Positions 25,426 to 33,722 of a stretch of DNA of 64,000 bases are shown here, piece by piece. The notes beneath the pieces are model-generated. The model ran no database searches and had not been told where the DNA came from. It saw nothing but the letters and a program-made list of their open reading frames with translations. Source of the DNA: Parapedobacter deserti. GTDB lineage: Bacteria; Bacteroidota; Bacteroidia; Sphingobacteriales; Sphingobacteriaceae. Each line of letters opens with the position of its first letter. Positions within the stretch are counted from its first letter, which is position 1. The stretch is from NCBI RefSeq assembly GCF_042646065.1, contig NZ_JBHRTA010000037.1, positions 169,142 through 233,141 of the forward strand, in the 5' to 3' direction. The translations under genes and the position numbers were made by a program.

Positions 25426-25629
25426 TCATCCCCCTTGGGCCGCTTTGATTATCGTTAGTCGATCACCCTGTCTTAGCGAGGTGCTTTCCCAGTACTTTTG
25501 CGGGATGACGGACTCATTAACAGCTATGGCTATCCCCTTTGACTGTGTAATACCATAATCGCATAACACTTTTACGAGCGACGCGTCTGGCTGGATGGAA
25601 ATTTTCTGATGATTGATAATGACTTCCAT
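25426..25629 (-). CDS. thiS: Sulfur carrier protein ThiS
   Basis: A 67-aa ubiquitin-like protein that carries the thiazole sulfur as a C-terminal thiocarboxylate. I place the start at 25629 (MEVIINHQKISIQPDASLVK), because the longer open frame runs into the riboswitch. Conserved features are IAIAVNESVIPQKYW, GDRLTIIKAAQGG and the essential C-terminal Gly-Gly. It is the first gene of the operon, about 60 nt downstream of the TPP riboswitch. Confidence 0.93.
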   Translation of the reverse strand: MEVIINHQKISIQPDASLVKVLCDYGITQSKGIAIAVNESVIPQKYWESTSLRQGDRLTIIKAAQGG

Positions 25630-25691
25630 ATCGGGCATATTATGTTCTGATAATGCCTTAGGAACCACAAAAGGTGAGAGATCCATTACTT

Positions 25692-25771
25692 TTCCCTTCG
25701 CAGGCATTATCCTGAGCAGGTTATGAGGGTTATTCTCAGCCGCCGGCAATCACGCGGGCGACACCCCTAAA
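25692..25771 (-). ncRNA. TPP riboswitch (THI element)
   Basis: Read on the minus strand, the leader shows GGGGTGTC, then GGCTGAGAATAACCCTC and ACCTGCTCAGGATAATGCC, then TGCGAAGGGAA. These are the P2/P3 CTGAGA and P4/P5 ACCTGxxCxGGxTAATGCC cores of the thiamine pyrophosphate aptamer. The P3 arm between them is short (GCCCGCGTGATTGCCGGCGG side). It lies immediately upstream of thiS and should shut the operon down when TPP is plentiful, probably by hiding the thiS start region, since no T-rich terminator is seen. Confidence 0.95.
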
Positions 25772-25781
25772 GCATTGAAGC

Positions 25782-25811
25782 CAAAGGTAAGACTTTCTGA
25801 GATAATATCAA
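25782..25811 (-). promoter_or_regulatory. Promoter of the thiamine operon
   Basis: On the minus strand TTG (25811-25809) and TACCTTTG (25789-25782) are 19 nt apart. Transcription would begin a few bases before the TPP aptamer. Confidence 0.6.
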
Positions 25812-25878
25812 TGATTGATTGGAAATAGATGGTCTTGTTTTCGGCGACAGCGCCGGAAGGAGCAGCCGCTCACTTAAT

Positions 25879-26940
25879 TCACACGGCGGCTTGCACTATC
25901 GCCAACTGCTGTGCCACCCTACCCGCGATTTCCAGGAATGCTGATCGTGCGGGACTATGCTCATCCATCATCACCGGCAAGCCGTTATCGCCCGAATCGC
26001 TGATGCTCTTAACCAGTGGAATTTCGCCGAGGAAGGGCGCATTAAACCGTTCGGCTAAACGCTTGCCGCCATCTTTGCCGAAAATGAAGTACTTGTGATC
26101 CGGCAATTCCGCTGGTGTGAAGTAGGCCATATTTTCCAACACGCCCAGCAATGGAATGTTGATCGACTCCATCAGAAACATGCCGATGCCACGCACGGCG
26201 TCCGAAAGCGCCACGTTCTGGGGCGTAGTTACGATGACGGCTCCAGCAATAGGGAAACTTTGTGCCACGGTAATGTGCACATCCCCGGTTCCGGGCGGCA
26301 AATCTACCACCAAATAATCCAATTCGCCCCAATCTGCATCGTTGAACAGTTGCTTGACAGCCGTACTGACCATAGGGCCGCGCCAAGGAACCGGCTGGTT
26401 GGGATCCGTGAAAAACCCGATGGAAAGCAGCTTCAAACCGAACTTCTCTACCGGCTCAATCTTCGTCTTTCCATCTGGGGTTTTGGAAGCTTTCGGTCGC
26501 GCGCCTTCCAGGCCAAACATAATGGGCAACGATGGCCCGTAGATATCGGCATCAATAAGGCCGGTTTTTGCTCCGTTCACTTGCAGGGCCAAGGCAAGAT
26601 TGGCTGCTACAGTAGATTTGCCTACTCCCCCTTTTCCGGACGCCACTAAAATGATATTTTTGATGTTGGACAGCTGACTACCCTTTGACCCCATTACCTG
26701 AGAAGTCATGTTGATATCTACGGTGATATCTTTGTCTACGAACAATGCAATCGCGTTGCGGCAAGCATGCTCAATATGCCCCTTCAAAGGGCAAGCCGGC
26801 GTGGTAAGGACCACATCGAAACGAATTTTTAATGGGGTGATTTCTATGTTTCTGATCATGTTGAGGGTCACCAAATCTTTCTTCAAGTCTGGATCATCCA
26901 CATGGCTCAATGCGTGCAATACCTGTTCTTTCGTAATCAT
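25879..26940 (-). CDS. Mrp/ApbC family iron-sulfur cluster carrier ATPase
   Basis: A 353-aa P-loop ATPase that carries and delivers Fe-S clusters. I start it at the ATG at 26940 (MITKEQVLHALSHVDDPDLK), which begins the N-terminal DUF59/MIP18 domain typical of Mrp. The deviant Walker A motif VASGKGGVGKSTVAANLALA is clear, followed by GLIDADIYGPSLPIMFG and LVVDLPPGTGDVHIT. The CxxC that usually ligates the shared cluster is not evident near ENMAYFTPAEL, where many family members have ENMSYFVCPHC. Such CxxC-less members exist. It is divergent from the glycosyltransferase gene. Confidence 0.9.
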   Translation of the reverse strand: MITKEQVLHALSHVDDPDLKKDLVTLNMIRNIEITPLKIRFDVVLTTPACPLKGHIEHACRNAIALFVDKDITVDINMTSQVMGSKGSQLSNIKNIILVASGKGGVGKSTVAANLALALQVNGAKTGLIDADIYGPSLPIMFGLEGARPKASKTPDGKTKIEPVEKFGLKLLSIGFFTDPNQPVPWRGPMVSTAVKQLFNDADWGELDYLVVDLPPGTGDVHITVAQSFPIAGAVIVTTPQNVALSDAVRGIGMFLMESINIPLLGVLENMAYFTPAELPDHKYFIFGKDGGKRLAERFNAPFLGEIPLVKSISDSGDNGLPVMMDEHSPARSAFLEIAGRVAQQLAIVQAAV

Positions 26941-26964
26941 TGCGCTACTATAGTTTGCGAAACA

Positions 26965-27005
26965 CAAAGCTACGGAAACATGCACACAAACTTGTCATAT
27001 CTTTG
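26965..27005. promoter_or_regulatory. Divergent promoter elements for mrp and the glycosyltransferase gene
   Basis: TATCTTTG on the plus strand (26998-27005) and TAGCTTTG on the minus strand (26972-26965) both fit TANNTTTG. They lie 54 nt before the glycosyltransferase start and 24 nt before the mrp start. Confidence 0.45.
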
Positions 27006-27059
27006 TTTTTAATGATAATTATCCCGTATTTAGGTGCGGGATACACCGTAACGGATCGT

Positions 27060-29117
27060 ATGTTTAGGCATTTTTTAGATAGAATCACCAGACGGCAGCT
27101 AGTCATCGGCGGGATTATTTTGGGTATATTGGCTTTCGGTAGCCTCATTGCATTCGCGGTCGCTTATTATAAGCGTGAAGCCTTATTGGCAGCCACCATA
27201 ACGCGGGTGCAAGCCGCTATGAACCGGGATCACCAGATAGACCTCGCTATCGGCAAGGCTTATTTCTCCGGTCTGACCACTGTCACATTCGAGGATGTCA
27301 GTGCCACTCCTCATGACAGGAACCAACTGGCCCGTGTAGATGATGTAGCAATCAGCGTAAAACTGTTCCCTTTGATTACCGGTGATGTGAAATTCGGACG
27401 CGTCCGCGCACGCAATGTCCGCATTCAGCTTATGAAAAAGGATAGCATCAGCAACTACGATTTTCTTTTTAAAGCGCCCGACACCGTCGCATCCGAAAAC
27501 TCCCAACCCGCTGAAAACATCAACATGGCGCAGGCTGCAAACCGCATGCTTAACAGCGTACTTTACAAAATACCGGAAAACATGGAGTTACGCAACTTCC
27601 TGCTGACTTATCGCGATGACAGTATACAACAACGCATTATCATTCCCGAGGCTGACATCAATAACGGCAACCTTACATCGGCTGTCTTTCTCAACGACAG
27701 CAAAGCTGCTTGGCAAGTTTCAGGGAAGCTCAATCCGAACCGGCGCCAGCTTTATATAAGGGTACACGCCAATGGAGATAAAGTAGCGCTGCCGCTGCTT
27801 GAACAAAAGTTCGGTCTGCAGCTCAGCTTCGATACGGTAGAGGCCCGGCTTCGCGAGGTTTATTGGGCCAATAACGAATTCCTTCACATCAAGGGTGAAT
27901 GGGCCGTAAAAAACTTAAACATCAATCACTGGCGCATCGCACAGACGGATGTGGCGGTGCCTGACGCCCATGCCGAAGGCGAAATAATTATTGGGGGGAA
28001 CCATGTGGAACTTTCGGACAAGTCAACCGTAACCGTTAAAAACCTTGAGGTGCATCCGTATATCCGCTATACCACCACGCCGGACAAGACCTACGCTTTT
28101 TCGTTGGAGACTCCGGAAATGGAGGCACAGGATCTATTTGACTCGTTTCCCAAAGGTCTTTTTGAATCACTCGAAGGGATACGGGTGTCTGGTAAAATCC
28201 AATATAAGCTGAGCGCCTTTCTGGATACCGAACGCCCGGACAGCGTGCAATTTGATTCTGAAATGATCCAAAAGGACTTCAAAGTCAATGCCTGGGGTAA
28301 TGCTAAGGTTCAAAAAATAAATACAACGTTTGTGTATACGCCGTTTGAGAACGGAAAACCTGTGCGTGACATTGTGGTTGGCCCAGAAAATCCGGCGTTT
28401 GTGCCGCTTGCAGAAATATCCCCGAACCTGAAGAATGCCATCCTCACCACTGAAGATCCGTCATTCTTTAGCCACAATGGGTTCGTAGAGGAGGCGATAC
28501 GATCGTCTATTGCCATTAACTACAAGGAGAAAGCATTCAAACGCGGTGGCAGTACGATTTCGATGCAACTGGTCAAGAATGCATTCCTCAACAGAAACAA
28601 AACCATGGTACGGAAGCTCGAGGAGATACTCATCGTATGGCTGATGGAAAGCACCAGGGCCGTAAGCAAAGAACGGATGCTTGAGGTCTATTTGAATATC
28701 ATTGAATGGGGGCACAATGTCTATGGCATCGGAGAAGCAGCACGTTACTATTTCAGCAAACACCCCTCGCAGCTAACCGTCGGAGAAAGTATTTACCTGG
28801 CAAGCATCGTTCCAAGGCCTAAAACGGGATTGTACTCATTCAACCACGAAGGCCGACTAAAGCCATATATGACACCGTATTTCAACTATATCGGCAATAT
28901 CATGGCCAGGAGAGGTTTAGTTCAGGCAGACTCGTCAGGCAGCTACGGGTTCTATACAGTCAGTCTGCGCGAGGCACTCCGTCCGGCAAGACCAGCTACG
29001 ATAGACACATTGCAATTGGAGGTACCGCCAACGGATTTTGAAGTGGAGCTGAATCAAGTTCGCGGTCTGTTGGACCGCATATTCCGAAACGACCAGCAAG
29101 AGGAGGAGAACCCGTGA
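27060..29117 (+). CDS. Peptidoglycan glycosyltransferase (GT51) with a large AsmA-like N-terminal region
   Basis: A 685-aa inner-membrane protein that would polymerise lipid II. I choose the ATG at 27060 (MFRHFLDRITRRQLVIGGII), giving a cytoplasmic tail followed by one membrane helix (about residues 12-34). Residues 45-430 look like an AsmA/DUF748-type beta-rich region (VDDVAISVKLFPLITGDVKFG, RARNVRIQLMKKDS). The GT51 domain follows: the catalytic Glu465 in TTEDPSFFSHNG, GGSTISMQLVKNAFL, EEILIVWLMES and EVYLNIIEWG. There is no transpeptidase domain, so it is monofunctional like MtgA but about three times as long. It overlaps the next gene by 4 bp. Confidence 0.85.
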   Translation: MFRHFLDRITRRQLVIGGIILGILAFGSLIAFAVAYYKREALLAATITRVQAAMNRDHQIDLAIGKAYFSGLTTVTFEDVSATPHDRNQLARVDDVAISVKLFPLITGDVKFGRVRARNVRIQLMKKDSISNYDFLFKAPDTVASENSQPAENINMAQAANRMLNSVLYKIPENMELRNFLLTYRDDSIQQRIIIPEADINNGNLTSAVFLNDSKAAWQVSGKLNPNRRQLYIRVHANGDKVALPLLEQKFGLQLSFDTVEARLREVYWANNEFLHIKGEWAVKNLNINHWRIAQTDVAVPDAHAEGEIIIGGNHVELSDKSTVTVKNLEVHPYIRYTTTPDKTYAFSLETPEMEAQDLFDSFPKGLFESLEGIRVSGKIQYKLSAFLDTERPDSVQFDSEMIQKDFKVNAWGNAKVQKINTTFVYTPFENGKPVRDIVVGPENPAFVPLAEISPNLKNAILTTEDPSFFSHNGFVEEAIRSSIAINYKEKAFKRGGSTISMQLVKNAFLNRNKTMVRKLEEILIVWLMESTRAVSKERMLEVYLNIIEWGHNVYGIGEAARYYFSKHPSQLTVGESIYLASIVPRPKTGLYSFNHEGRLKPYMTPYFNYIGNIMARRGLVQADSSGSYGFYTVSLREALRPARPATIDTLQLEVPPTDFEVELNQVRGLLDRIFRNDQQEEENP

Positions 29118-29659
29118 AAATCACGATAAACCAGAAAAGTTTCGAACGAATCATCGATTACCACCAGATTAAGAAACGTACCAGGCTCATTGGCATACAG
29201 CTTAACGTAGCTTACGAAAACCAGCAACCCGTGTTCATCGGTGTGCTCAATGGTTGCTTCATGTTCATGGCTGATCTCATGAAACAGGTACACATTGGTT
29301 GCGAGGTTTCATTCATCAAACTTGCCTCTTATAAAGGCTCGGAGAGGCGCGAAGATGTAAAGGAACTCATCGGACTCGAGATCAGTCTGGAAGGCCGGGA
29401 AGTAGTCATCGTGGAAGACATCATCGATTCTGGCAACTCGCTGAAGCATACGCTTGATCTGGTCAGCGCACAGAAGCCGGCTTCGGTAGCCGTCTGCACC
29501 TTGTTGCTAAAACCCCACGCAGTGCAGCATAGCTTTGACAACATCGCGTACGTCGGGTTTGAAATCGCTAATGATTTTGTGGTCGGCTATGGATTAGATT
29601 ACCACGGAATGGGGCGGACACTGCCGGATATCTACCGTGAGATCACCATCGATAGGTGA
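29114..29659 (+). CDS. hpt: Hypoxanthine phosphoribosyltransferase
   Basis: A 181-aa purine salvage enzyme that makes IMP/GMP from hypoxanthine/guanine and PRPP. The PRPP motif VVIVEDIIDSGNSLKHTL is intact, and the loop SYKGSERR with VFIGVLNGCFMFMADLM is typical. The C-terminal FEIANDFVVGYGLDYH forms the base-binding pocket. Its start overlaps the stop of the glycosyltransferase gene (GTGA), so the two are translationally coupled, although they are functionally unrelated. Confidence 0.95.
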   Translation: MKITINQKSFERIIDYHQIKKRTRLIGIQLNVAYENQQPVFIGVLNGCFMFMADLMKQVHIGCEVSFIKLASYKGSERREDVKELIGLEISLEGREVVIVEDIIDSGNSLKHTLDLVSAQKPASVAVCTLLLKPHAVQHSFDNIAYVGFEIANDFVVGYGLDYHGMGRTLPDIYREITIDR

Positions 29660-29709
29660 ACGACGATCTGGCCTGTTTCGGATGCGGCCGACGGATGTGC
29701 TACTGAAAG

Positions 29710-30045
29710 TCAACCGGTCGATGGCGCCCAAAAAACAGCAGCGAAATTAACCACTCGGTCATCCACCACTTCCACACCCTCATTCTCCAGCAGTTGCTGC
29801 ATCAGCGTTGAGCTTCCGAACGCCCGTTTCCCGCTTAGCATGCCGATGCGGTTCACGACACGGTGGGCAGGTACCGGCGGTTTGGCCATGTGAGCGGTCC
29901 GCATAGCCCACCCGACCATACGTGAAGACCCTGCATTTCCCAACGCTCGGGCAATTGCTCCGTAGGAGGTGACACGGCCCTCTGGAATCTGCCTGACCAA
30001 CTGATATACCTGCTCGAAAAAGCTGTGATCTCGCTTTGTTTCCAT
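29710..30045 (-). CDS. Alkyltransferase-like protein (ATL), Cys replaced by Ala
   Basis: A 111-aa homologue of the C-terminal domain of O6-methylguanine methyltransferases. The DNA-binding part reads IPEGRVTSYGAIARALGNAG, and SSRMVGWAMRTA is the helix-turn-helix arginine-finger region. The active-site motif is PVPAHRVVNRIG, with Ala where alkyltransferases have the acceptor Cys. Such ATL proteins (Trp in E. coli) flag bulky O6-alkylguanines for nucleotide excision repair and do not repair them directly. I start it at the ATG at 30045 (METKRDHSFFEQVY). It is monocistronic. Confidence 0.88.
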   Translation of the reverse strand: METKRDHSFFEQVYQLVRQIPEGRVTSYGAIARALGNAGSSRMVGWAMRTAHMAKPPVPAHRVVNRIGMLSGKRAFGSSTLMQQLLENEGVEVVDDRVVNFAAVFWAPSTG

Positions 30046-30177
30046 GACCTTACGACATCGTTTTCGTAAAAAAACACTACCCATCGCGCCTCAAAGCGCG
30101 AATAAAATCCCTATAATTGAATGCAGAAATCAATTATAATCAGCAGCAAAGCTAGCAATTTGGCAGACAAAAAAGCT

Positions 30178-31575
30178 ATGAACACATCACGACACACCAA
30201 ACCAGCGATAATCTACGCATCCCTCACCGTTTTATTTGTTTGGACTGCAATGGCATCATGCACAAGCACCGCGAGCGACGGTTGGCAGCCGCTGTTTGAT
30301 GGAAAGACACTCGATGGGTGGACGCGCGTAGGCGGCGAAGCACCGTATGCCGTGGAGGACGAAGCCATCGTGGGCACAATGACCGCCGGCACCCCAAATT
30401 CTTTTCTCATCACCGAAAAGGAATACGGCGATTTCATCTTGGAATTGGAAGTACTGCTGGAGGGAGACGCAACCAACTCGGGCGTCCAGATACGAAGTCA
30501 CATAGACAAGACCGCCAACAACGGGCGGGGGCGTGTCTTTGGCCGTCAGGTGGAGATAGATCCGACTGAACGGGCATGGACGGGCGGAATCTATGACGAA
30601 GCCCGCCGCGGATGGCTTTATCCACTGGACCTCAATGAGAACGCTAAAAAAACATATAAACGGGATAGTTATAACCATATACGGATTGAATCCATCGGCT
30701 ATGAAACCAAAACTTGGATAAACGGCGTACCGGTAGCCCACGTGGTGGACACCATTGATGCAACAGGCTTTATCGGCTTGCAGGTGCACAGTATCGGCGA
30801 CAAGGCGCTGGATGGGAAGAAAGTGTATTTCAGGAACTTACGGATACAGACCGAAAACCTGCAGACACAGGAGTTCCCGCAAGGTATCTATACCGTAAAT
30901 CTGACACCCAATAGCCTTTCAACCTACGAAGAACAGAACGGATATAAGTTGCTCTTTGACGGGCGGAGTAATGCTGGTTGGATGGGAGCCTATAAGAACA
31001 CCTTCCCGAAAAAAGGCTGGGAAATAAACGACGGCACAATCACCGTACTGCCGTCCGACGGGGGAGAATCCTCCAACGGCGGGGACATCGTAACAGCGGA
31101 TCAATTTAGCGCATTTGACCTTTCTTTTGAGTTTAAGCTCACCGAAGGGGCCAATAGCGGCGTGAAATACTTTGTCACCTTGTCTGAAAACAACTCCGGC
31201 TCGGCCATTGGACTGGAATACCAAATACTGGATGACGAAAGGCATCCAGATGCTAAAATGGGCAAGGGCGGCAACCGGACACTGGCCTCACTTTATGACC
31301 TGATCCCTGCCCAAAAAACCAAGCGCTCCCTACGCAAGATCGGTGAATGGAATAAAGGACGGATCGTAGTACTTCCTGACAATACCGTCACGCACTACCT
31401 GAATGGCGAAAAAGTGGTGCAGTATAAGCGCGGTTCTGCAGCGTATAAAGCGCTGGTAAGGGACAGTAAGTATAAAAACTGGACGAATTTCGGCGAGGCG
31501 GCGAGCGGCCACATCCTTTTGCAAGACCACGGCGACCGGGTAAGCTTTCGAAATATAAAAATCAGAAGCTTATAA
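30178..31575 (+). CDS. Lipoprotein with two DUF1080 (3-keto-disaccharide hydrolase) domains
   Basis: A 465-aa protein. I start it at 30178 (MNTSRHTKPAIIYASLTVLF) because this gives a proper lipoprotein signal ending in AMASC. Domain 1 (about residues 33-225) starts GWQPLFDGKTLDGWTRVGGE and has NSGVQIRSH. Domain 2 (about 250-465) starts YKLLFDGRSNAGWMGAYKN and has NSGVKYFV and SAIGLEYQILDDERHPDAKM. The repeated LFDG-x5-GW and NSGV motifs mark DUF1080, a concanavalin-like fold; characterised members hydrolyse 3-keto-glycosides. The tandem arrangement is common in Bacteroidota. No linked dehydrogenase gene is nearby, so the substrate is unknown. Confidence 0.88.
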   Translation: MNTSRHTKPAIIYASLTVLFVWTAMASCTSTASDGWQPLFDGKTLDGWTRVGGEAPYAVEDEAIVGTMTAGTPNSFLITEKEYGDFILELEVLLEGDATNSGVQIRSHIDKTANNGRGRVFGRQVEIDPTERAWTGGIYDEARRGWLYPLDLNENAKKTYKRDSYNHIRIESIGYETKTWINGVPVAHVVDTIDATGFIGLQVHSIGDKALDGKKVYFRNLRIQTENLQTQEFPQGIYTVNLTPNSLSTYEEQNGYKLLFDGRSNAGWMGAYKNTFPKKGWEINDGTITVLPSDGGESSNGGDIVTADQFSAFDLSFEFKLTEGANSGVKYFVTLSENNSGSAIGLEYQILDDERHPDAKMGKGGNRTLASLYDLIPAQKTKRSLRKIGEWNKGRIVVLPDNTVTHYLNGEKVVQYKRGSAAYKALVRDSKYKNWTNFGEAASGHILLQDHGDRVSFRNIKIRSL

Positions 31576-31646
31576 AAGCAAGCGCCGGAGGCGCTGCGCT
31601 GTCTAATAAATATCCTAACTTTACGGCCGGATTAACACTTCGACAA

Positions 31647-32630
31647 ATGAAGTATTTTCTTCTTTTGGTAGTCGCCGTTTTGCCGTGGTGTGTCGCTACG
31701 CCGCTGCACGTTGCTATTGCGTTTCCCGCGCAACAGCAGGCTCCCGAAACGCGCCCCTATGATGCCAATGGACAGGCGCGCTTGGCCGAAAACAAACGGG
31801 CTGCCGATTCAATAAGGCAGATTCAGGACTCCCTTTCGATGCAGTACATTAGCCTTCCCGACCCAAACCGTCCGAACCAATTCGCTGACAGTTTGCGGGA
31901 ACTGCTCGTTGTGGAAAAAGGAGACTTCATGCGCTGGTTGACTTTTGCCCACTCGCTTGAAAACCAACATGAATTTGACGAGGAAAAGGCTAGCCGTGAG
32001 CCGTGGGTTATAGCTGTCATCGGACTATTATTGCTATTTTTCGGTATCGTAAAAGTTTCTTTCCCCAATGAAGTGGCGTCCATTATCCAGGCATTTTACA
32101 ACGACCGCATGTTATTGCAGATCAACAAAGAAGATACACTTTATAGTTCATGGCCATTTGTCTTCCTATATATTCTGTTTGGCTTCGCCGTTGGTTTGTT
32201 TATTTATCTTTTAGAGCATTACTACCTATCCAAGGGATCCAGTGGCGGAATAGAAGCTTTCATGGGTATTTCCATGTTTGTGATGCTGTTGTTTAGTCTC
32301 AAGATTATTACCACACGGTTCCTCGGGTTCGTATTTGACCTGCAACGCGTCGTGCGAGAGTACGTATCAATATTATATTTAAGTTATTTTAATGCTGCAT
32401 TAGTATTTCTCCCGATCGTACTGGTATTAAGTTTCGTCCCACGAAGCGACATGAGCTGGGTGGTTCCCCTTACCTTGCTAATCGTATTTTGCCTGTTTGT
32501 TTTCCGGTTTGTCAAGACGGCCAGCAATGTGTTGACCAACCATCGGTTTTCAAAATTTTATTTATTTATGTATCTTTGCTGCCTCGAAATCGCGCCGATA
32601 CTCATTTTGGTAAAAGTATTCGGCGACTAA
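31647..32630 (+). CDS. DUF4271 membrane protein upstream of hemD
   Basis: A 327-aa protein with an N-terminal signal or membrane segment (MKYFLLLVVAVLPWCVATPL), a polar region to about residue 110, and then about six membrane helices (VIAVIGLLLLFFGIVKVSF, FVFLYILFGFAVGLFIYLL and others). This matches the DUF4271 family of Bacteroidota, of unknown function. It is found next to uroporphyrinogen-III synthase and shortly before gldK, as in related genomes. It is 10 bp from hemD and probably co-transcribed with it. TAACTTTA at about 31616 could be its -7 box. Confidence 0.8.
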   Translation: MKYFLLLVVAVLPWCVATPLHVAIAFPAQQQAPETRPYDANGQARLAENKRAADSIRQIQDSLSMQYISLPDPNRPNQFADSLRELLVVEKGDFMRWLTFAHSLENQHEFDEEKASREPWVIAVIGLLLLFFGIVKVSFPNEVASIIQAFYNDRMLLQINKEDTLYSSWPFVFLYILFGFAVGLFIYLLEHYYLSKGSSGGIEAFMGISMFVMLLFSLKIITTRFLGFVFDLQRVVREYVSILYLSYFNAALVFLPIVLVLSFVPRSDMSWVVPLTLLIVFCLFVFRFVKTASNVLTNHRFSKFYLFMYLCCLEIAPILILVKVFGD

Positions 32631-32640
32631 CGTAAGAAAT

Positions 32641-33414
32641 ATGCAAGTGTCAGAAGCAGATAGAGTAAAGAAAGTAAAAAGCATTTTAGTAACGTTGCCT
32701 AAGCCAGAGAATGAAAAGTCACCCTACTTTGCTTTGGCGCAAAAATATAACCTAAAGCTAGATTTCAGGGCGTTCATCCATGTAGAAGGTGTTCCCGCCC
32801 GCGAGGTGCGCAAGGAGCAACGTATCAATCTTGCAGACTTTACCGCAGTCATCTTTACCAGCCGTAATGCCGCGGACCATTTTTTCCGCATCTGTGAGGA
32901 AATGCGCTATGAGGTGCCTGCCGACATGAAATATTTTTGCCTGTCCGAAACCATCGCCCTGTACTTACAAAAATACATTCAGTACCGGAAGCGTAAAATC
33001 TTTTTTGGCAAGCAGACAGCCAAAGACTTGGCCGATGTGCTGAAGAAGCATGCCAAGGAAAAATTCCTGTATCCTTGCGCTGATGTGGCCAATGAAGAAA
33101 CCTATAACTGGCTACAGGAAAATGGCTATAATGTAACGCCCGTAGTACTTTTCCGGACGGTAGTCAGTGACCTTTCCGACCTAAAGGACGTATTTTACGA
33201 TATCATTGTGTTTTTCAGCCCATCGAGCGTACAATCTTTGTTTGAGAATTTCCCCGATTTTGAACAACGCAACACCCGGCTGGCAGCCTTCGGGTCCAGT
33301 ACCCATCAGGCGATACTGGACAGGAAGCTTATACTCGATATCGCAGCTCCCACGCCGGAAGCTCCCAGCATGACCATGGCCGTAGAACAGTACATCAAGC
33401 AGGCAAATAAATAA
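32641..33414 (+). CDS. hemD: Uroporphyrinogen-III synthase
   Basis: A 257-aa HemD-family protein that cyclises hydroxymethylbilane to uroporphyrinogen III in haem synthesis. Sequence conservation is low in this family, but AVIFTSRNAADHFFRICEE, CLSETIALYLQKYI, EKFLYPCADVANEET and VVFRTVVSDL with DIIVFFSPSSVQSLFENF fit both domains. It follows the DUF4271 gene at 10 bp. A perfect 12-bp inverted repeat lies 57 bp after its stop and probably ends the transcript. Confidence 0.85.
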   Translation: MQVSEADRVKKVKSILVTLPKPENEKSPYFALAQKYNLKLDFRAFIHVEGVPAREVRKEQRINLADFTAVIFTSRNAADHFFRICEEMRYEVPADMKYFCLSETIALYLQKYIQYRKRKIFFGKQTAKDLADVLKKHAKEKFLYPCADVANEETYNWLQENGYNVTPVVLFRTVVSDLSDLKDVFYDIIVFFSPSSVQSLFENFPDFEQRNTRLAAFGSSTHQAILDRKLILDIAAPTPEAPSMTMAVEQYIKQANK

Positions 33415-33722
33415 CACGGTGTGTTTGCGTGCGCAGCATCTAAAATAACTTTTTAAAAATATGTGTCCCTATTAAAAGAAATCTCATTTCTTTTAATAAA
33501 TTTATGCCCGTTATTCCGATAGGAAATAATGGATTAATTCATCTACTAAAAATTGCTACTTTGAATACGTTGGAAAGATCACTAGTTTTGTGGAGCTTGG
33601 GCAAGCAGGCTGTTTATAAGGTCTTTTCGGCCTGAAATTTGTTACTACGACAAATTTAAATAATCATGGGTTTACGAAATCAATCATACGGCATCTTCCA
33701 CCGTAGCTATATATACATCTAA
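33415..33722. other. Intergenic region before gldK
   Basis: The 308 bp hold the perfect palindrome at 33471-33497 and an AT-rich stretch that must contain the gld operon promoter. A near-match TACTTTGAA at about 33559 lacks one spacer base, so I do not assign the promoter firmly. No coding frame is seen. Confidence 0.5.
33471..33497. terminator. Perfect 12-bp inverted repeat after hemD
   Basis: ATTAAAAGAAAT (33471-33482), loop CTC, ATTTCTTTTAAT (33486-33497). The stem is AT-rich and is not followed by a long T-run on either strand, so it could be a weak terminator or a protein-binding palindrome. Confidence 0.45.

Noticed and set aside
26940..27059. Earlier start codons for the peptidoglycan glycosyltransferase
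   Set aside because: The frame is open, but the segment lies in the divergent promoter region (TATCTTTG at 26998) and adds a non-conserved hydrophobic piece; the ATG at 27060 gives a normal membrane-anchor topology.
31581..31595. Short AGCGCC/GGCGCT hairpin after the DUF1080 gene
   Set aside because: Loop of three bases and no T-run on either strand; too weak to call as a terminator.
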